Shown piece by piece: positions 46,559-56,507 of a DNA stretch of 64,000 nucleotides; the stretch's first letter is position 1, and each line of letters begins with the position of its first letter. The DNA is from Moritella sp. Urea-trap-13 (GTDB lineage: Bacteria; Pseudomonadota; Gammaproteobacteria; Enterobacterales; Moritellaceae): NCBI RefSeq assembly GCF_002836355.1, contig NZ_PJCA01000039.1, positions 62,001 through 126,000 on the forward strand. The letters are read 5' to 3'. The notes under the pieces were generated by a model. The model saw nothing but the letters and a program-made list of their open reading frames with translations. It was not told where the DNA came from and ran no database searches. Both the position numbers and the translations under genes were made by a program.

Positions 46559-46999
46559 ATGACTGAATCAGCGAACAATTTACTCTACAGAGCGCAGCAA
46601 CTTTGTATTACACGTGCGGTTCGCTTCACTCCTATTAGGCAGCAAATTTTTTTGTTAATGGCACAGCACAACGCCATGATCAGCGCTTATGATCTGCTTG
46701 CTCAGCTACAGCAATTAGAACCCAACGCCAAACCGCCGACAGTATATCGTGGCCTCGATTTTCTACTAGAAGAAGGTTTTATCCATAAAATAGAATCAAG
46801 CAATGCCTTTATTTTATGTCCTCATTTTGGTGAAAAGCATCCCTCACAGCTGCTTCTATGTAAAAGTTGTGGTGGGGTTATTGAATTACACAATGCCGAA
46901 ATAGAAGAGTTGCTACAATCACTTGCCGATGAACACGGTTTTGCAATTACGACTAAGACAGTTGAAGCGCACGGTATCTGTGCTGATTGTCGTGAATAA
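46559..46999 (+). CDS. zur: Zinc uptake regulator Zur (Fur family)
   Basis: A Fur-family repressor. ATG at 46559 gives 146 residues starting MTESANNLLYRAQQLC, which aligns with the start of E. coli Zur; upstream in-frame starts (46520 GTG, 46550 ATG) are possible. The Zur-type recognition helix region reads AKPPTVYRGLDFLLEEGFIHKIES. Structural zinc cysteines are present as CKSCG and CADC near the C-terminus. In relatives it represses zinc uptake genes when zinc is plentiful. The CheX-like gene follows by 23 bases. Confidence 0.93.
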   Translation: MTESANNLLYRAQQLCITRAVRFTPIRQQIFLLMAQHNAMISAYDLLAQLQQLEPNAKPPTVYRGLDFLLEEGFIHKIESSNAFILCPHFGEKHPSQLLLCKSCGGVIELHNAEIEELLQSLADEHGFAITTKTVEAHGICADCRE

Positions 47000-47022
47000 T
47001 TAAATTTCAGGAACAACAAACT

Positions 47023-47487
47023 ATGCGTGTAGAGTTTATTAATCCATTTATTACGTCTTTATTAAACGTATTAAATACCATGGCTCAACTTGAGTTAACA
47101 CCGGGTAAGCCAAGACTAAAAAAAGATGATAAAGCCAAAGGTGATATTTCCGGTATCATGGGAATGATGTCAACCCAAGCTAAAGGCTCGTTCGCACTGA
47201 CATTTGATGAGTCACTCGCATTAGCAATCATGAATAACATGCTTGGTGAAAAACCCGCTAAAATTGATGCTGAAGTCATTGATATGGTTGGTGAGATCAC
47301 CAATATGGTCACTGGTGGTGCCAAGCGAATTCTAGCTGACAAGGGTTTTGAATTTGATATGTCGACACCGATTGTGGTATCAGGCAAGGGCCATACTGTG
47401 ACGCATAAATCTAAGGGGCCTAAATTATTACTGCCGCTGACGAGTGCGTTCGGCAATGCCTCGATTGAAATCTGTTTTGATAGTTAA
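47023..47487 (+). CDS. CheX-like chemotaxis phosphatase-family protein
   Basis: A 154-residue protein of the CheC/CheX/FliY class, which in other bacteria dephosphorylates CheY-P. The family hallmark E-x-x-N appears as EITNMVTGGAK (about residues 90-100), and the N-terminus MRVEFINPFITSLLNVLNTM resembles CheX. It lies 23 bases after zur without an apparent terminator and is followed by a strong terminator, so it may be read from the zur promoter. Its CheY partner is not in the window. Confidence 0.87.
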   Translation: MRVEFINPFITSLLNVLNTMAQLELTPGKPRLKKDDKAKGDISGIMGMMSTQAKGSFALTFDESLALAIMNNMLGEKPAKIDAEVIDMVGEITNMVTGGAKRILADKGFEFDMSTPIVVSGKGHTVTHKSKGPKLLLPLTSAFGNASIEICFDS

Positions 47488-47532
47488 GCACTAGCTAAGC
47501 AATAACAAATAAATGTGCAAACAGCAGATACT

Positions 47533-47565
47533 AAAAAGCCAATCTCAATGAGATTGGCTTTTTTA
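47533..47565. terminator. Bidirectional terminator after the CheX-like gene
   Basis: Stem AAAAAGCCAATCTC / GAGATTGGCTTTTTT with a short loop between convergent genes. Confidence 0.94.
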
Positions 47566-47602
47566 TTAAGACTTAATTTTTACTCAACAAGTTAAGTATT
47601 AA

Positions 47603-48205
47603 TTAAAGGTCTTTAGCATTTTTAGTTAGGTATTTAGCAACGCCTTCTGGAGATGCGTCCATACCTTCTTTGCCAGCTTCCCATTGTGCAGGACAAACTT
47701 CACCGTTTTTCTCGTGGAAGTTTAGTGCATCAACCATACGTAGCATTTCGTCGATGTTACGGCCTAATGGAAGGTCGTTAACAACTTGGTGACGAACAAC
47801 ACCGTTAGTGTCGATTAGGAAAGAACCACGGAAAGCAACACCAGCTTCTGGATGTTCAACGTCGTATGCTTTACAGATTTCGTGCTTAACGTCAGCTACT
47901 AGTGGGTATTTAACTGGACCGATACCGCCATCTTCGATAGCAGTGTTACGCCATGCGTTGTGGCTGAATTGTGAATCAATTGAAACACCGATTACTTCAA
48001 CGCCGCGCTTTTGGAATTCTTCAAGACGGTGATCAAAAGCGATTAGCTCTGATGGGCAAACAAATGTGAAATCAAGAGGGTAGAAAAATAAAACTGCTGA
48101 TTTACCTTTAGTGAATTCAGTGAAGTTAAAGCTATCAACGATTTCGCCGTTACCTAGTACTGCTGCAGCTGTAAAGTCAGGTGCTTGACGTCCTACTAAA
48201 ACCAT
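47603..48205 (-). CDS. Typical 2-Cys peroxiredoxin (AhpC/Prx1 type)
   Basis: A 200-residue peroxiredoxin reducing hydrogen peroxide and alkyl hydroperoxides. The peroxidatic Cys is in FTFVCPSELIAFD (about residue 50) and the resolving Cys in GEVCPAQWEAG (about residue 170), with the C-terminal extension typical of sensitive Prx1-type enzymes. No ahpF flavoprotein is adjacent, so thioredoxin is the likely reductant. GGAGATTAAA precedes the ATG. Single-gene unit. Confidence 0.96.
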   Translation of the reverse strand: MVLVGRQAPDFTAAAVLGNGEIVDSFNFTEFTKGKSAVLFFYPLDFTFVCPSELIAFDHRLEEFQKRGVEVIGVSIDSQFSHNAWRNTAIEDGGIGPVKYPLVADVKHEICKAYDVEHPEAGVAFRGSFLIDTNGVVRHQVVNDLPLGRNIDEMLRMVDALNFHEKNGEVCPAQWEAGKEGMDASPEGVAKYLTKNAKDL

Positions 48206-48467
48206 TTTAATCTCCTAAATTAATTAAATATTTGCTTATTTACGGCATAATTTTTACATTAAATATAATCTTAAACCAATTGCTTTACTCAATCATTTTG
48301 ATAGGTTTAAACTATCATTGATTTGGTAATCATAAGATATAAATTATTGAAATATAACCATAGCACCGCACTTTCTTATTGTCATCTTGTGTAACTGGTT
48401 TTTATTAAGCACTGTGATAATGACAGCGCTTAATGTGGTTATTATCAAGCTTACAGTGATCCTGAAA

Positions 48468-49355
48468 TTACAATCCGCGTTGCCATTCTTTACGTAGATG
48501 ACTTTGTTCCGGGGCTTCAATTGCACTGCGCACTTGCGCTAATAACTGCGCTTTATCTTGCCCTAACGTGCCTTTCAAAGACAAATAGTTAGAAGCATGG
48601 TCAGACCTGAATACGGTATTGTTTAATTCTAAATTTTCTAACAGCATCTGCATTTCCAAAAATAATCCCTGTTGGTCAGGCAATTGGAAACCATTCTCAA
48701 AATTCTTCGAGAATTTAGCTTGTCCTAACGGGAAAGACACCACTAAAGTAGACAAATAATCCGGTTGTGCTTCATTCATCAAGCGTGCCGAGTTTAATGC
48801 ATGCTGCTGAGTAAACTCAGTACCACCCAGACCATTTAAGATCATCACTGAGGTTTTAATACCTGCGCCTTTAAGTTTATATAACGCATCGAGTTGCGAA
48901 TCGTAGGTTTCGCCTTTCTCAACGAGCGCTAATACTTCATCATCACCGCTTTCACAACCTACATAGACGATACCTAGCCCTAAATTACATAACTCATAAA
49001 GCTCTGCTAGTGATTTACCCTTAATGTTGCGAGGCAGGCAATAGGCACTGACTCTTTGTACATCGGGCATGTGTTTACGGATCAGCAGCAAGATCTCTTT
49101 TAAGCGTTTAAACGGTAATGTCATGGCATCACCATCCGCAAGAAAAACCCGCTGGTGCTTTTGACCACTGGCCACAACACTTAAAATTTCAGCTTCGATA
49201 TCGGCTATCTTTTTAGCACGAAATTTTTTCTGTGGTTGGGTATACATATCGCAAAAACTGCACTTATTGTAAGAACAACCGTTGGCGACTTGTAATATTA
49301 GTGAGCGCCATTCACTCGGCGGACGAAATACAGGTTCAACATAAGAGATAGGCAT
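48468..49355 (-). CDS. Radical SAM protein
   Basis: A 295-residue radical SAM protein. The iron-sulfur cluster motif C-x3-C-x2-C reads GCSYNKCSFCDMY (about residues 26-38), followed by VFLADGDAMTLP and GIVYVGCESGDDEVL typical of the SAM barrel. It is related to uncharacterised YgiQ/HemN-distant proteins that use the same barrel. The reaction is not known. It lies downstream of a TetR gene on the same strand with 107 bases between. Confidence 0.88.
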   Translation of the reverse strand: MPISYVEPVFRPPSEWRSLILQVANGCSYNKCSFCDMYTQPQKKFRAKKIADIEAEILSVVASGQKHQRVFLADGDAMTLPFKRLKEILLLIRKHMPDVQRVSAYCLPRNIKGKSLAELYELCNLGLGIVYVGCESGDDEVLALVEKGETYDSQLDALYKLKGAGIKTSVMILNGLGGTEFTQQHALNSARLMNEAQPDYLSTLVVSFPLGQAKFSKNFENGFQLPDQQGLFLEMQMLLENLELNNTVFRSDHASNYLSLKGTLGQDKAQLLAQVRSAIEAPEQSHLRKEWQRGL

Positions 49356-49462
49356 GTCACAGTTCCATTATTTAAGCGTCAGCATCCATTGCTAATCGAG
49401 GGAGAGGACGTGCAGTGCTAATATGCAGCACTGCGTATTTATTCTGTGATGATTCTGGGGTG

Positions 49463-50086
49463 TTAACTTTCAGCAGTAAGGTGAGCATAATGAGTCAAGT
49501 ATACCGTCGCTAAGACTTTTGCTTCGCGTACGTATTTATCCGCTAATTCAGGTTCTTGAACTGCTAAACGTAAAATAGAACCGACGGTACGCGGTAAGAT
49601 AACCGAGATCATTTTGATTTGCTCGCGACTGATTTCATCAGAGACAATGTTAGCCATCTGTTTTTGAATTACCGCAGAATGAAAATCCAGTGCCGACTGA
49701 TCTATGCTTTTCAATTCCGGCAGCGAGTCAACACCAGACCAAACCGCCATGTAACCCGGTTCTTTACGGTAGAATTCAGCGTATACTTCGATAATTAACT
49801 CAATACGTGCTTCCAGCGGTAAATCACTTGGCACTGCTGAAAAGCGTAATTGCAGCGCTTCTAGGTGACGTTCTGCTAATGCGCGAATTATTGATGCTTT
49901 ATTTGGAAAATAACGGTAAAGCGATGTTCTGGTTAAACCCGATGCTTTGGCAATATCAGAAGGCGTCGCATTAGCAATACCAATCTCATCAAACAAAGCT
50001 GCCGCAGAGTCAATTATTTGCTTTACTCTTTCAAGACTCCTTTCCTGTCTAGGAAGGTTTCTTTGCGTCGTGTTATTTTCTGTCAT
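49463..50086 (-). CDS. TetR-family transcriptional regulator
   Basis: A 207-residue regulator with an N-terminal helix-turn-helix of the TetR type (AALFDEIGIANATPSDIAKASGLTRTSLYRYFPNKASIIRAL, about residues 30-70) and a helical ligand domain (dimerisation region about 80-200). The target is unknown; the next gene on the same strand is the radical SAM protein, and co-transcription is possible. The upstream gap of 352 bases (50087-50438) is AT-rich, holds its promoter and no other gene that I can see. Confidence 0.92.
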   Translation of the reverse strand: MTENNTTQRNLPRQERSLERVKQIIDSAAALFDEIGIANATPSDIAKASGLTRTSLYRYFPNKASIIRALAERHLEALQLRFSAVPSDLPLEARIELIIEVYAEFYRKEPGYMAVWSGVDSLPELKSIDQSALDFHSAVIQKQMANIVSDEISREQIKMISVILPRTVGSILRLAVQEPELADKYVREAKVLATVYLTHYAHLTAES

Positions 50087-50438
50087 ATGCCCTCATAATT
50101 GTTGCACAAATTAAATTATAAAAAGTGAGATAAACCAAGCTTAATAATAACCCTTAGTCACATCAATCAAATTTACACTTATTGCTGAATATCGACGAAA
50201 TAAAACAATAATTTACTATTATCGATCCTGTTATAGCCCAAATTGAGTATATAGAGTTACAACTCTAGACCATGATAGCCTAATTAATTCACAAAATGCA
50301 GATAATAAATACAGGTATTCTTTCGTTCATTGCATTAATATTCATGAGCAGATGTTATTTACGCATATAATGGCTTGATATAACTTAACTTTAGTTGATT
50401 TATAAAATAATGACATCGGCATTACAGTTAACTGATTT

Positions 50439-51512
50439 TTATAAATATTTAAGCGTAACCCGTTGCGTAAGCTTAGTTACTAGTTCATATGCGATGGTAC
50501 CTATGTGCTCTGCCACCAATTCTGCTGGCAAGCCCGCGCCCCACATAATCACTTTATCACCGACTTGATCTTGGCAATCAGCACCTAAGTCCACTGTCAG
50601 CATATCCATAGATACCCGGCCCACAATCGGTACAATACGACCATTAATTAACACTGGTGTACCTTCGGGTGCCATACGTGGATAACCATCACCATAACCA
50701 ACAGCAACAACGCCTAGTCGCGTATCTTCAGGTGCACTCCAAATACCACCATAACCGGTAGTCTCACCTTGTTTAATATCATGTACGGCAATCAAGTCAG
50801 TAGTTAATGTCATCACTGGCTTGAGGTTATGCTCAACAGCAGTTGCACCGATCATCGGTGATACGCCATACAGCATGATGCCTGGGCGGATCCATTCTCG
50901 ACGCGCCGCCGGCCACGCTAACACACCGGCAGAATTAGCAATCGAATGTTCACCCTCTTCACCAGCCACTAATTCATCAAATAAATCGATTTGGCGTTGG
51001 GTGATACTTGGGTCCGCTTCATCAGCGCAGCTGAAATGCGTCATCAACCGTGCAGGTTGCACCACATTGCTATTGTTCTTCAAGCGCTCAATCGCACGCT
51101 TACAGTTATCCGGACGTATGCCCAAACGATGCATGCCCGTATCCATTTTCAACCATACATGAATTGGCGCATCTAAATCGGCTTCTTCGAGTTCAGCAAG
51201 CTGTTGCTCGATATGTACCGATGTTTGGATGTTATTCGCCACCAAGATAGGTAATTCATCTGTCGAAAAAAAGCCTTCCAGTAACAAGATCGGTTTTACA
51301 ATCCCGCCACTGCGCAGCATTAACGCTTCTTCGACACGCGCCACTGCAAATGCATCAACCGCTGTAAGCGCCCTTGCGACTGCAAGTAGACCATGGCCAT
51401 AAGCATTCGCTTTTACAACGGCCATTATTTTACTGTTTGGGGCGATATTTTTTATCTGTTTAACGTTATGCTGCAATGACTGCAAGCATATTTCAGCCGT
51501 TGCTGAACGCAT
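50439..51512 (-). CDS. alr: Alanine racemase
   Basis: A 357-residue PLP enzyme interconverting L- and D-alanine for peptidoglycan. The PLP lysine is in VVKANAYGHG (residue 34) and the second catalytic Tyr in the RPGIMLYGVSP region; the C-terminal domain has VGRVSMDMLTVDL. It lies 9 bases downstream of dnaB on the same strand, the conserved dnaB-alr operon. Confidence 0.98.
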   Translation of the reverse strand: MRSATAEICLQSLQHNVKQIKNIAPNSKIMAVVKANAYGHGLLAVARALTAVDAFAVARVEEALMLRSGGIVKPILLLEGFFSTDELPILVANNIQTSVHIEQQLAELEEADLDAPIHVWLKMDTGMHRLGIRPDNCKRAIERLKNNSNVVQPARLMTHFSCADEADPSITQRQIDLFDELVAGEEGEHSIANSAGVLAWPAARREWIRPGIMLYGVSPMIGATAVEHNLKPVMTLTTDLIAVHDIKQGETTGYGGIWSAPEDTRLGVVAVGYGDGYPRMAPEGTPVLINGRIVPIVGRVSMDMLTVDLGADCQDQVGDKVIMWGAGLPAELVAEHIGTIAYELVTKLTQRVTLKYL

Positions 51513-51521
51513 AGCTATTCC

Positions 51522-52961
51522 TTAATAATCATCATCATATGCAGGGCCAGTAAAGTTATCAAAACGCGAGAATTCACCGTTAAAGGTCAATCTTACTTTA
51601 CCAATCGGGCCGTTACGTTGTTTACCAATAATGATTTCGGCGGTGCCTTTATCTGGTGAATCATCGTTATAAACTTCATCACGATAAATAAACATAATTA
51701 AATCGGCATCCTGCTCAATAGAGCCTGATTCACGCAGATCCGAGTTAACAGGGCGCTTATCAGCACGTTGCTCCAACGAGCGGTTCAACTGAGATAAGGC
51801 AATTACAGGACATTTAAGTTCCTTGGCAAGAGACTTCAATGAACGGGAAATTTCGGCAATCTCCAAGGTTCTGTTTTCACTTAATGCTGGTACGCGCATC
51901 AATTGCAGGTAGTCAATCATGATCATACTGATACCACCATGATCACGGGCAATACGGCGTGAACGCGAGCGAACCTCGGTAGGTGTCAAACCAGAGCTAT
52001 CATCTATGTACATTTTACCCTGCTCCAGCATGCTCTTCATGGTCGCAGATAAACGCGCCCAATCATCATCATCTAACTGGCCGGTACGTACTTTGGTTTG
52101 GTTAATTTTACCGAGTGACGCGAGCATACGCATCATGATCTGTTCTGCAGGCATCTCCAGCGAGAAAATAACCGCAGGTTTGTCTTCATTCAATGCCGCG
52201 TGCTCACACAAGTTCATCGCGAAAGTCGTCTTGCCCATTGACGGACGTGCAGCCACAATAATCAAATCCGACGGTTGAAAGCCGGTTGTCATGCCGTCAA
52301 GATCACCATAACCAGAGGCTACGCCGGTAACACCGTCATGTGGGGTTTGGTAAAGTTCTTCAATTTTATCAACTGTTTCTTGCAGTACGCTTTCGAGATT
52401 TTTCGGGCCTTGGCCTTCGCTCTGTCTTGATTCTGCAATTTGGAATACTTTACTTTCAGCTAAATCCAGTAGATCAGTACTTTTACGCCCTTGTGGATCG
52501 TAACCTGATTCACTGATATCGCTAGCAACCGCAATAAGTTCACGGACCACAGCACGTTCACGCACAATGTTGGCGTAAGCGGTAATGTTCGACGCACTTG
52601 GGGTATTTTTGGTAATATCACCCAGATACGCAAAGCCACCTGCATCATCAAGCAGTTCTTCGTTATCTAACCATTCGGAAACGGTAATAATATCCAGTGG
52701 AATATGTTGATCCACCAGCTTAGCCATTGCTTCGAAGATAAGTTGATGTGGGCGACTATAAAAATCTTTAGCCACAATAAATTCGGTTACACGGTCCCAG
52801 GCTTCATTATCAATGAATAAGCCACCTAAAACTGATTGCTCAGCCTCGAACGAATGCGGCGGCACTTTCAGTGCATCTACGGCACTGTCTTTTCTATTTT
52901 TATCTTTTGAAAACTGATTTTGAAACTGGTTTTGACGTTTGTCGGCCATGCTAGCGCTCAC
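51522..52961 (-). CDS. dnaB: Replicative DNA helicase DnaB
   Basis: A 479-residue hexameric helicase that unwinds the fork ahead of polymerase III and recruits primase. The N-terminal domain begins PPHSFEAEQSVLGGLFID; the RecA-like domain contains Walker A (ARPSMGKTTFAM), Walker B (ISMIMIDYLQLM) and SQLNRSLEQRADKRP. No intein is present. It starts the dnaB-alr operon. In many relatives rplI lies directly upstream, but here 7 kb intervenes. Confidence 0.98.
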   Translation of the reverse strand: MSASMADKRQNQFQNQFSKDKNRKDSAVDALKVPPHSFEAEQSVLGGLFIDNEAWDRVTEFIVAKDFYSRPHQLIFEAMAKLVDQHIPLDIITVSEWLDNEELLDDAGGFAYLGDITKNTPSASNITAYANIVRERAVVRELIAVASDISESGYDPQGRKSTDLLDLAESKVFQIAESRQSEGQGPKNLESVLQETVDKIEELYQTPHDGVTGVASGYGDLDGMTTGFQPSDLIIVAARPSMGKTTFAMNLCEHAALNEDKPAVIFSLEMPAEQIMMRMLASLGKINQTKVRTGQLDDDDWARLSATMKSMLEQGKMYIDDSSGLTPTEVRSRSRRIARDHGGISMIMIDYLQLMRVPALSENRTLEIAEISRSLKSLAKELKCPVIALSQLNRSLEQRADKRPVNSDLRESGSIEQDADLIMFIYRDEVYNDDSPDKGTAEIIIGKQRNGPIGKVRLTFNGEFSRFDNFTGPAYDDDY

Positions 52962-53073
52962 TAAATTTAGTGTGATTAACCATTATCCTAAAAATATCCC
53001 TGTAGGGGAAATGAAATAACCTGAGAAGTAGGAATAATTTAGTTGCAGGAAGGTTTTGACGATTTATTGGTTA

Positions 53074-53100
53074 ATAAAAAAGCCTCATCACGAGGCTTTA
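53074..53100 (-). terminator. Terminator of the cytochrome c gene
   Basis: Minus-strand hairpin AAAGCCTCG TGA TGAGGCTTTTTT with T run, between the cytochrome stop and dnaB. Confidence 0.85.
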
Positions 53101-53146
53101 CTATTGACTGGCATAGACACTAATTAGACTTAGCGACTCACGGCTA

Positions 53147-53467
53147 TTATTTCAAGCTTGAGAAGTATGCCGCTACGTTGTTAATGTCAGCATCAGACAA
53201 TGCCATCGCTTGGCCAGACATCACAGGTGCCATACCACCAGTACGTTGACCTGTTTTATACGCTTTTAATGCATTTACTAAATACATTTCTTTTTGACCC
53301 GCTAGGTTTGGGTACATAGGAATAGCTGAAATACCAGCTGCGCCATGACAAGCTGCACATACAGCTGCTTTTGCTTTACCAGCAGCAGCATCGCCACCAG
53401 CAGCCATAGCTAAAGAAGGCACTAGACATGTTAACGCTACGATCATTGTTGTAATTTTTTTCATCAT
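53147..53467 (-). CDS. Small periplasmic class I cytochrome c
   Basis: ATG at 53467 ([22 protein letters not shown] signal peptide) gives 106 residues; the longer frame to 53551 adds a non-signal leader. The haem-binding motif is CAACH ([11 protein letters not shown]) and the distal Met lies in [15 protein letters not shown]. It resembles cytochrome c5/c553-type single-haem electron carriers of the periplasm. A terminator follows. Its electron partner is not evident. Confidence 0.92.
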   Translation of the reverse strand: MMKKITTMIVALTCLVPSLAMAAGGDAAAGKAKAAVCAACHGAAGISAIPMYPNLAGQKEMYLVNALKAYKTGQRTGGMAPVMSGQAMALSDADINNVAAYFSSLK

Positions 53468-53588
53468 ATACTCACTAATTGCATCCTGCTGTGAAGCAGT
53501 ATAGGGTTTAACTTTATTATTTGAGCCAAATTTTAGTCCGCATACTCGCAAAATGAAAGAGCTGAGTATGATAAATCATGTGTTTAGA

Positions 53589-54623
53589 CTAATTTCTGTG
53601 AACTCGATTCTCTGCACACTCTCTATAAACACTCGGAGTTTGTCCCGTCCAGCCCTTAAAACTGCGAAAAAAAGAACGCGTTTCACTAAAACCTAACTGC
53701 ATGGCTATATCATCGACTGGTAATAATGTGTCCGTTAGATATTGCTGAGCCAGTAATAACCGCGCCTCATCCAGCAGTTTTTGATAACTGGTTTGCTCTT
53801 GCTGCAGTTTCCGCTGTAACGTCCTTTCACTCATATTTAGCTGCCCAGCGACCATATCTTTACGGGTTATACCCTTGGCTAATAAGATGCGGATAATATC
53901 TTTGACTTGAATACTAAAACTATGCGCGTCACCAAGCGCTGACACTTGCCCAGCGGCATGTAACTCAAGTGTTTGTAATAAGCTATGATCTGGCTGTCTT
54001 AACGGTATATTGAGATACTCACGCGGTAAAATAAGGCTGTTACTTGGCTGAGAAAAGAGTACTGGACAATTGAAGACCTGTTGATAATGTTGGCGTAGTT
54101 CTAGCGTCGGTTCTGCACGTTGTAAATGCACTTCCAGCGGCCCGAGGTCTTGCCCTGACAACCAGCGTGCATAAGCTAGCCAAGAAGCAAAGACGTTATC
54201 CACCATCTGCTCGCGCACATCTTCAAAGGTATAAGCACAATGCCAATTTATAGCTAATCGTTGTGGTTGATAATTAATGGACGTCACGCCCATATCACCC
54301 ACCAGTTTTTCATAAGGTTGGATACGTTCGAGCGCTTGCTCCAGCGTTGCACATGTCATGGTGATATAACCCAGCACACTGTACGAGCCAGGTTCAACAA
54401 AGGCACCACTTTTTAAACCAAACAAGAGATCGTCAGTAGCAATTATGAGGCTGGCTAAAAAGGCCTGTAATTGTTCGCCACTAATGCGTTCATTTTCTTG
54501 CGTCAACGTCGCTGCTGATATGTTACTACCCAGTAATAATGCTGGTACATCAATATCCAATGTTTCAACATAACGTAAATACTGTTTCACCACTGGCACT
54601 GATACCGAACCTAGCCCCACCAT
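53589..54623 (-). CDS. AraC-family transcriptional regulator
   Basis: A 344-residue regulator. The N-terminal two thirds resemble the arabinose-binding-like domain of OruR/ArgR-type AraC proteins (LLFGLKSGAFVEPGSYSVLGYITMTC), and the C-terminal about 100 residues carry the double helix-turn-helix (MSERTLQRKLQ, VDDIAMQLGFSETRSFFRSFKGWTGQTPSVYR). It is divergently placed, 171 bases from the flavoprotein/dehydrogenase/kinase operon, and is the obvious candidate to activate that operon, with an unknown inducer. Confidence 0.93.
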   Translation of the reverse strand: MVGLGSVSVPVVKQYLRYVETLDIDVPALLLGSNISAATLTQENERISGEQLQAFLASLIIATDDLLFGLKSGAFVEPGSYSVLGYITMTCATLEQALERIQPYEKLVGDMGVTSINYQPQRLAINWHCAYTFEDVREQMVDNVFASWLAYARWLSGQDLGPLEVHLQRAEPTLELRQHYQQVFNCPVLFSQPSNSLILPREYLNIPLRQPDHSLLQTLELHAAGQVSALGDAHSFSIQVKDIIRILLAKGITRKDMVAGQLNMSERTLQRKLQQEQTSYQKLLDEARLLLAQQYLTDTLLPVDDIAMQLGFSETRSFFRSFKGWTGQTPSVYRECAENRVHRN

Positions 54624-54794
54624 AACTGAATCATCCTTTATCCAATACGTATGAATAAGTATAACCAGCTTTATCCTGAGGTATTGTGAGTTAGTCCTAA
54701 TTTGATACTTATGTTGGCTTAATACGACAATGCTATCAACTGACCTTGCTCTTAAACTGATGTTATACCTAAATATGACAAAGGAATTAAGATC
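54624..54794. promoter_or_regulatory. Divergent promoter of the AraC gene and AGPS-like operon
   Basis: A 171-base gap between the regulator and its presumed target operon. AAAGGAATTAAG supplies the operon's ribosome binding site. An AraC half-site could not be identified by eye. Confidence 0.5.
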
Positions 54795-56495
54795 ATGAAA
54801 CGTTGGAATGGTTGGGGCGATGAAGCCAATAAATTAGATTTACCGAGCAGTGCAGATGCTTTTTTATTAGCAAAAGTAGGTACTACAATACCGCTTGTTG
54901 ATGCTCAACTTGCTGATGTAATAGCACAAGTACCCGCATCAAGATTACCGCATCATCCATTATTTAATCGGGATCCTGAAGTGCGTATTCGTCATGCTCG
55001 CGGTCAAAGCTTACCGGACTGGTTAGCCATGCGCAGTGGTGATTTTGAATATTTCCCCGATGGTGTGGCATTCCCAGAAAGCAGCTATGACTTAGTCGCT
55101 ATTATGGATTTTTGTCAGCAACAGCATATTCTGGTTATCCCCTACGGCGGTGGCACCAGTGTTGCAGGGCATATCAATCCGTTTGCCTCAGAACAAGCCA
55201 TTTTAACCGTCGATATGGGCCGTATGAATCGGTTGATGGAACTTGATACTGATAGCCAAATAGCGACGTTTGGCGCAGGCACGCCGGGACCACAAGTGGA
55301 AGCGCAATTACGGGCGCAAGGTTATACCTTAGGTCATTTCCCGCAGTCCTTCGAGCTTTCCACCATCGGCGGCTGGGTTGTCACCCGTTCTAGCGGTCAG
55401 CAGTCTTTGCGTTATGGTCGTATCGAAGAATTATTTGCCGGGGGTGAGGTCATCACCCCAGTGGGCCGCTTAGATATACCGACCTTCCCTGCTTCTGCTG
55501 CAGGCCCCGATATTAAAGCGCTATTAATGGGTTCTGAAGGCCGTATTGGTATTTTATCAACAGTCAAAGTACGAGTGCGTAAGCTCGCTGCGCAAGAAAA
55601 TTTTTACGTGACGTTTTTCCCCAGTTGGCAGCAAGCCAAGCAAGCCGCCAAAACCTTAGTCCAGTCTGACATTCAACTATCGATGCTACGGTTAAGCAAT
55701 GCGATTGAAACCGAAACTCAACTCGCCTTAGCTGGACATGAAAAACAGATAGCCTTACTGGAGAAAGCCCTCGCGCTATTTGGCACCAAAGAAGGCAAGT
55801 GCATGATGACCTTTGGTTTAACGGGTACAAAATTTCAATGCCGCAGTGCGTTAAAGCAATTAAAGAAAATAACCAAAGCACATCAAGGTTTATATACAGG
55901 TTCCTTCATGGGCAATAAATGGGCGGAGAAACGCTTTACCATGCCCTACTTCCGCGAAGCCTTATGGCAGAAAGGTTATGTCGTCGATACCCTAGAAACA
56001 GCAACCGACTGGCATAATGTCGATAACCTATTAACCAAAATAGAAACTAACTTACGCACGGTATTAACCCAAGACCCGAGTGCTGGCACACCACAATTAC
56101 ATGTATTCACCCACCTATCTCATTTTTACCAACAAGGCTCTAGTATTTACACCACCTACATATTCAAAGCTGGTGACAACTATCAGCAAACATTAGCGCA
56201 ATGGGCCAAACTAAAACACAGTACCTCAGAGATCATCGTCAATAATCAAGGTACGATCAGTCATCAGCACGGTGTCGGTAAAGATCACCAGCCTTACTTA
56301 ATCAGAGAGAAAGGCGAATTAACGATCCGCGCAATCCAGTCGTTGTGCGATACCTTTGATCCACTACAAATCATGAACCCACATTGCCTGATTGCATCAA
56401 CATCGGCCTCAGCACCAATGTCAGAACAAGTGTCAGAACAAACGCAAGCAATCAGCTTGAACGAAACGCCAGTTCAAGAACAACAAATAAGCTAA
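54795..56495 (+). CDS. Alkyl-dihydroxyacetonephosphate synthase-like FAD enzyme
   Basis: A 566-residue FAD-binding oxidase-fold protein closely patterned on AGPS, which swaps the acyl group of acyl-DHAP for a fatty alcohol to form ether lipids. Visible AGPS-like features: MKRWNGWGDE at the N-terminus (AGPS: KWNGWG), PP-loop IPYGGGTSVAGH at 115-126, ELSTIGGWVVTRSSGQQSLRYG at 187-208, and the catalytic His region SHQHGVGKDH at 489-498 (SHHHGVGK in AGPS). The C-terminal about 40 residues are a low-complexity Ser/Gln/Glu tail. It is the first gene of an operon with a GlpD-like dehydrogenase (12 bases away) and a kinase. Direction of reaction in vivo is unknown. Confidence 0.88.
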   Translation: MKRWNGWGDEANKLDLPSSADAFLLAKVGTTIPLVDAQLADVIAQVPASRLPHHPLFNRDPEVRIRHARGQSLPDWLAMRSGDFEYFPDGVAFPESSYDLVAIMDFCQQQHILVIPYGGGTSVAGHINPFASEQAILTVDMGRMNRLMELDTDSQIATFGAGTPGPQVEAQLRAQGYTLGHFPQSFELSTIGGWVVTRSSGQQSLRYGRIEELFAGGEVITPVGRLDIPTFPASAAGPDIKALLMGSEGRIGILSTVKVRVRKLAAQENFYVTFFPSWQQAKQAAKTLVQSDIQLSMLRLSNAIETETQLALAGHEKQIALLEKALALFGTKEGKCMMTFGLTGTKFQCRSALKQLKKITKAHQGLYTGSFMGNKWAEKRFTMPYFREALWQKGYVVDTLETATDWHNVDNLLTKIETNLRTVLTQDPSAGTPQLHVFTHLSHFYQQGSSIYTTYIFKAGDNYQQTLAQWAKLKHSTSEIIVNNQGTISHQHGVGKDHQPYLIREKGELTIRAIQSLCDTFDPLQIMNPHCLIASTSASAPMSEQVSEQTQAISLNETPVQEQQIS

Positions 56496-56507
56496 AAGGG
56501 TTCTTGT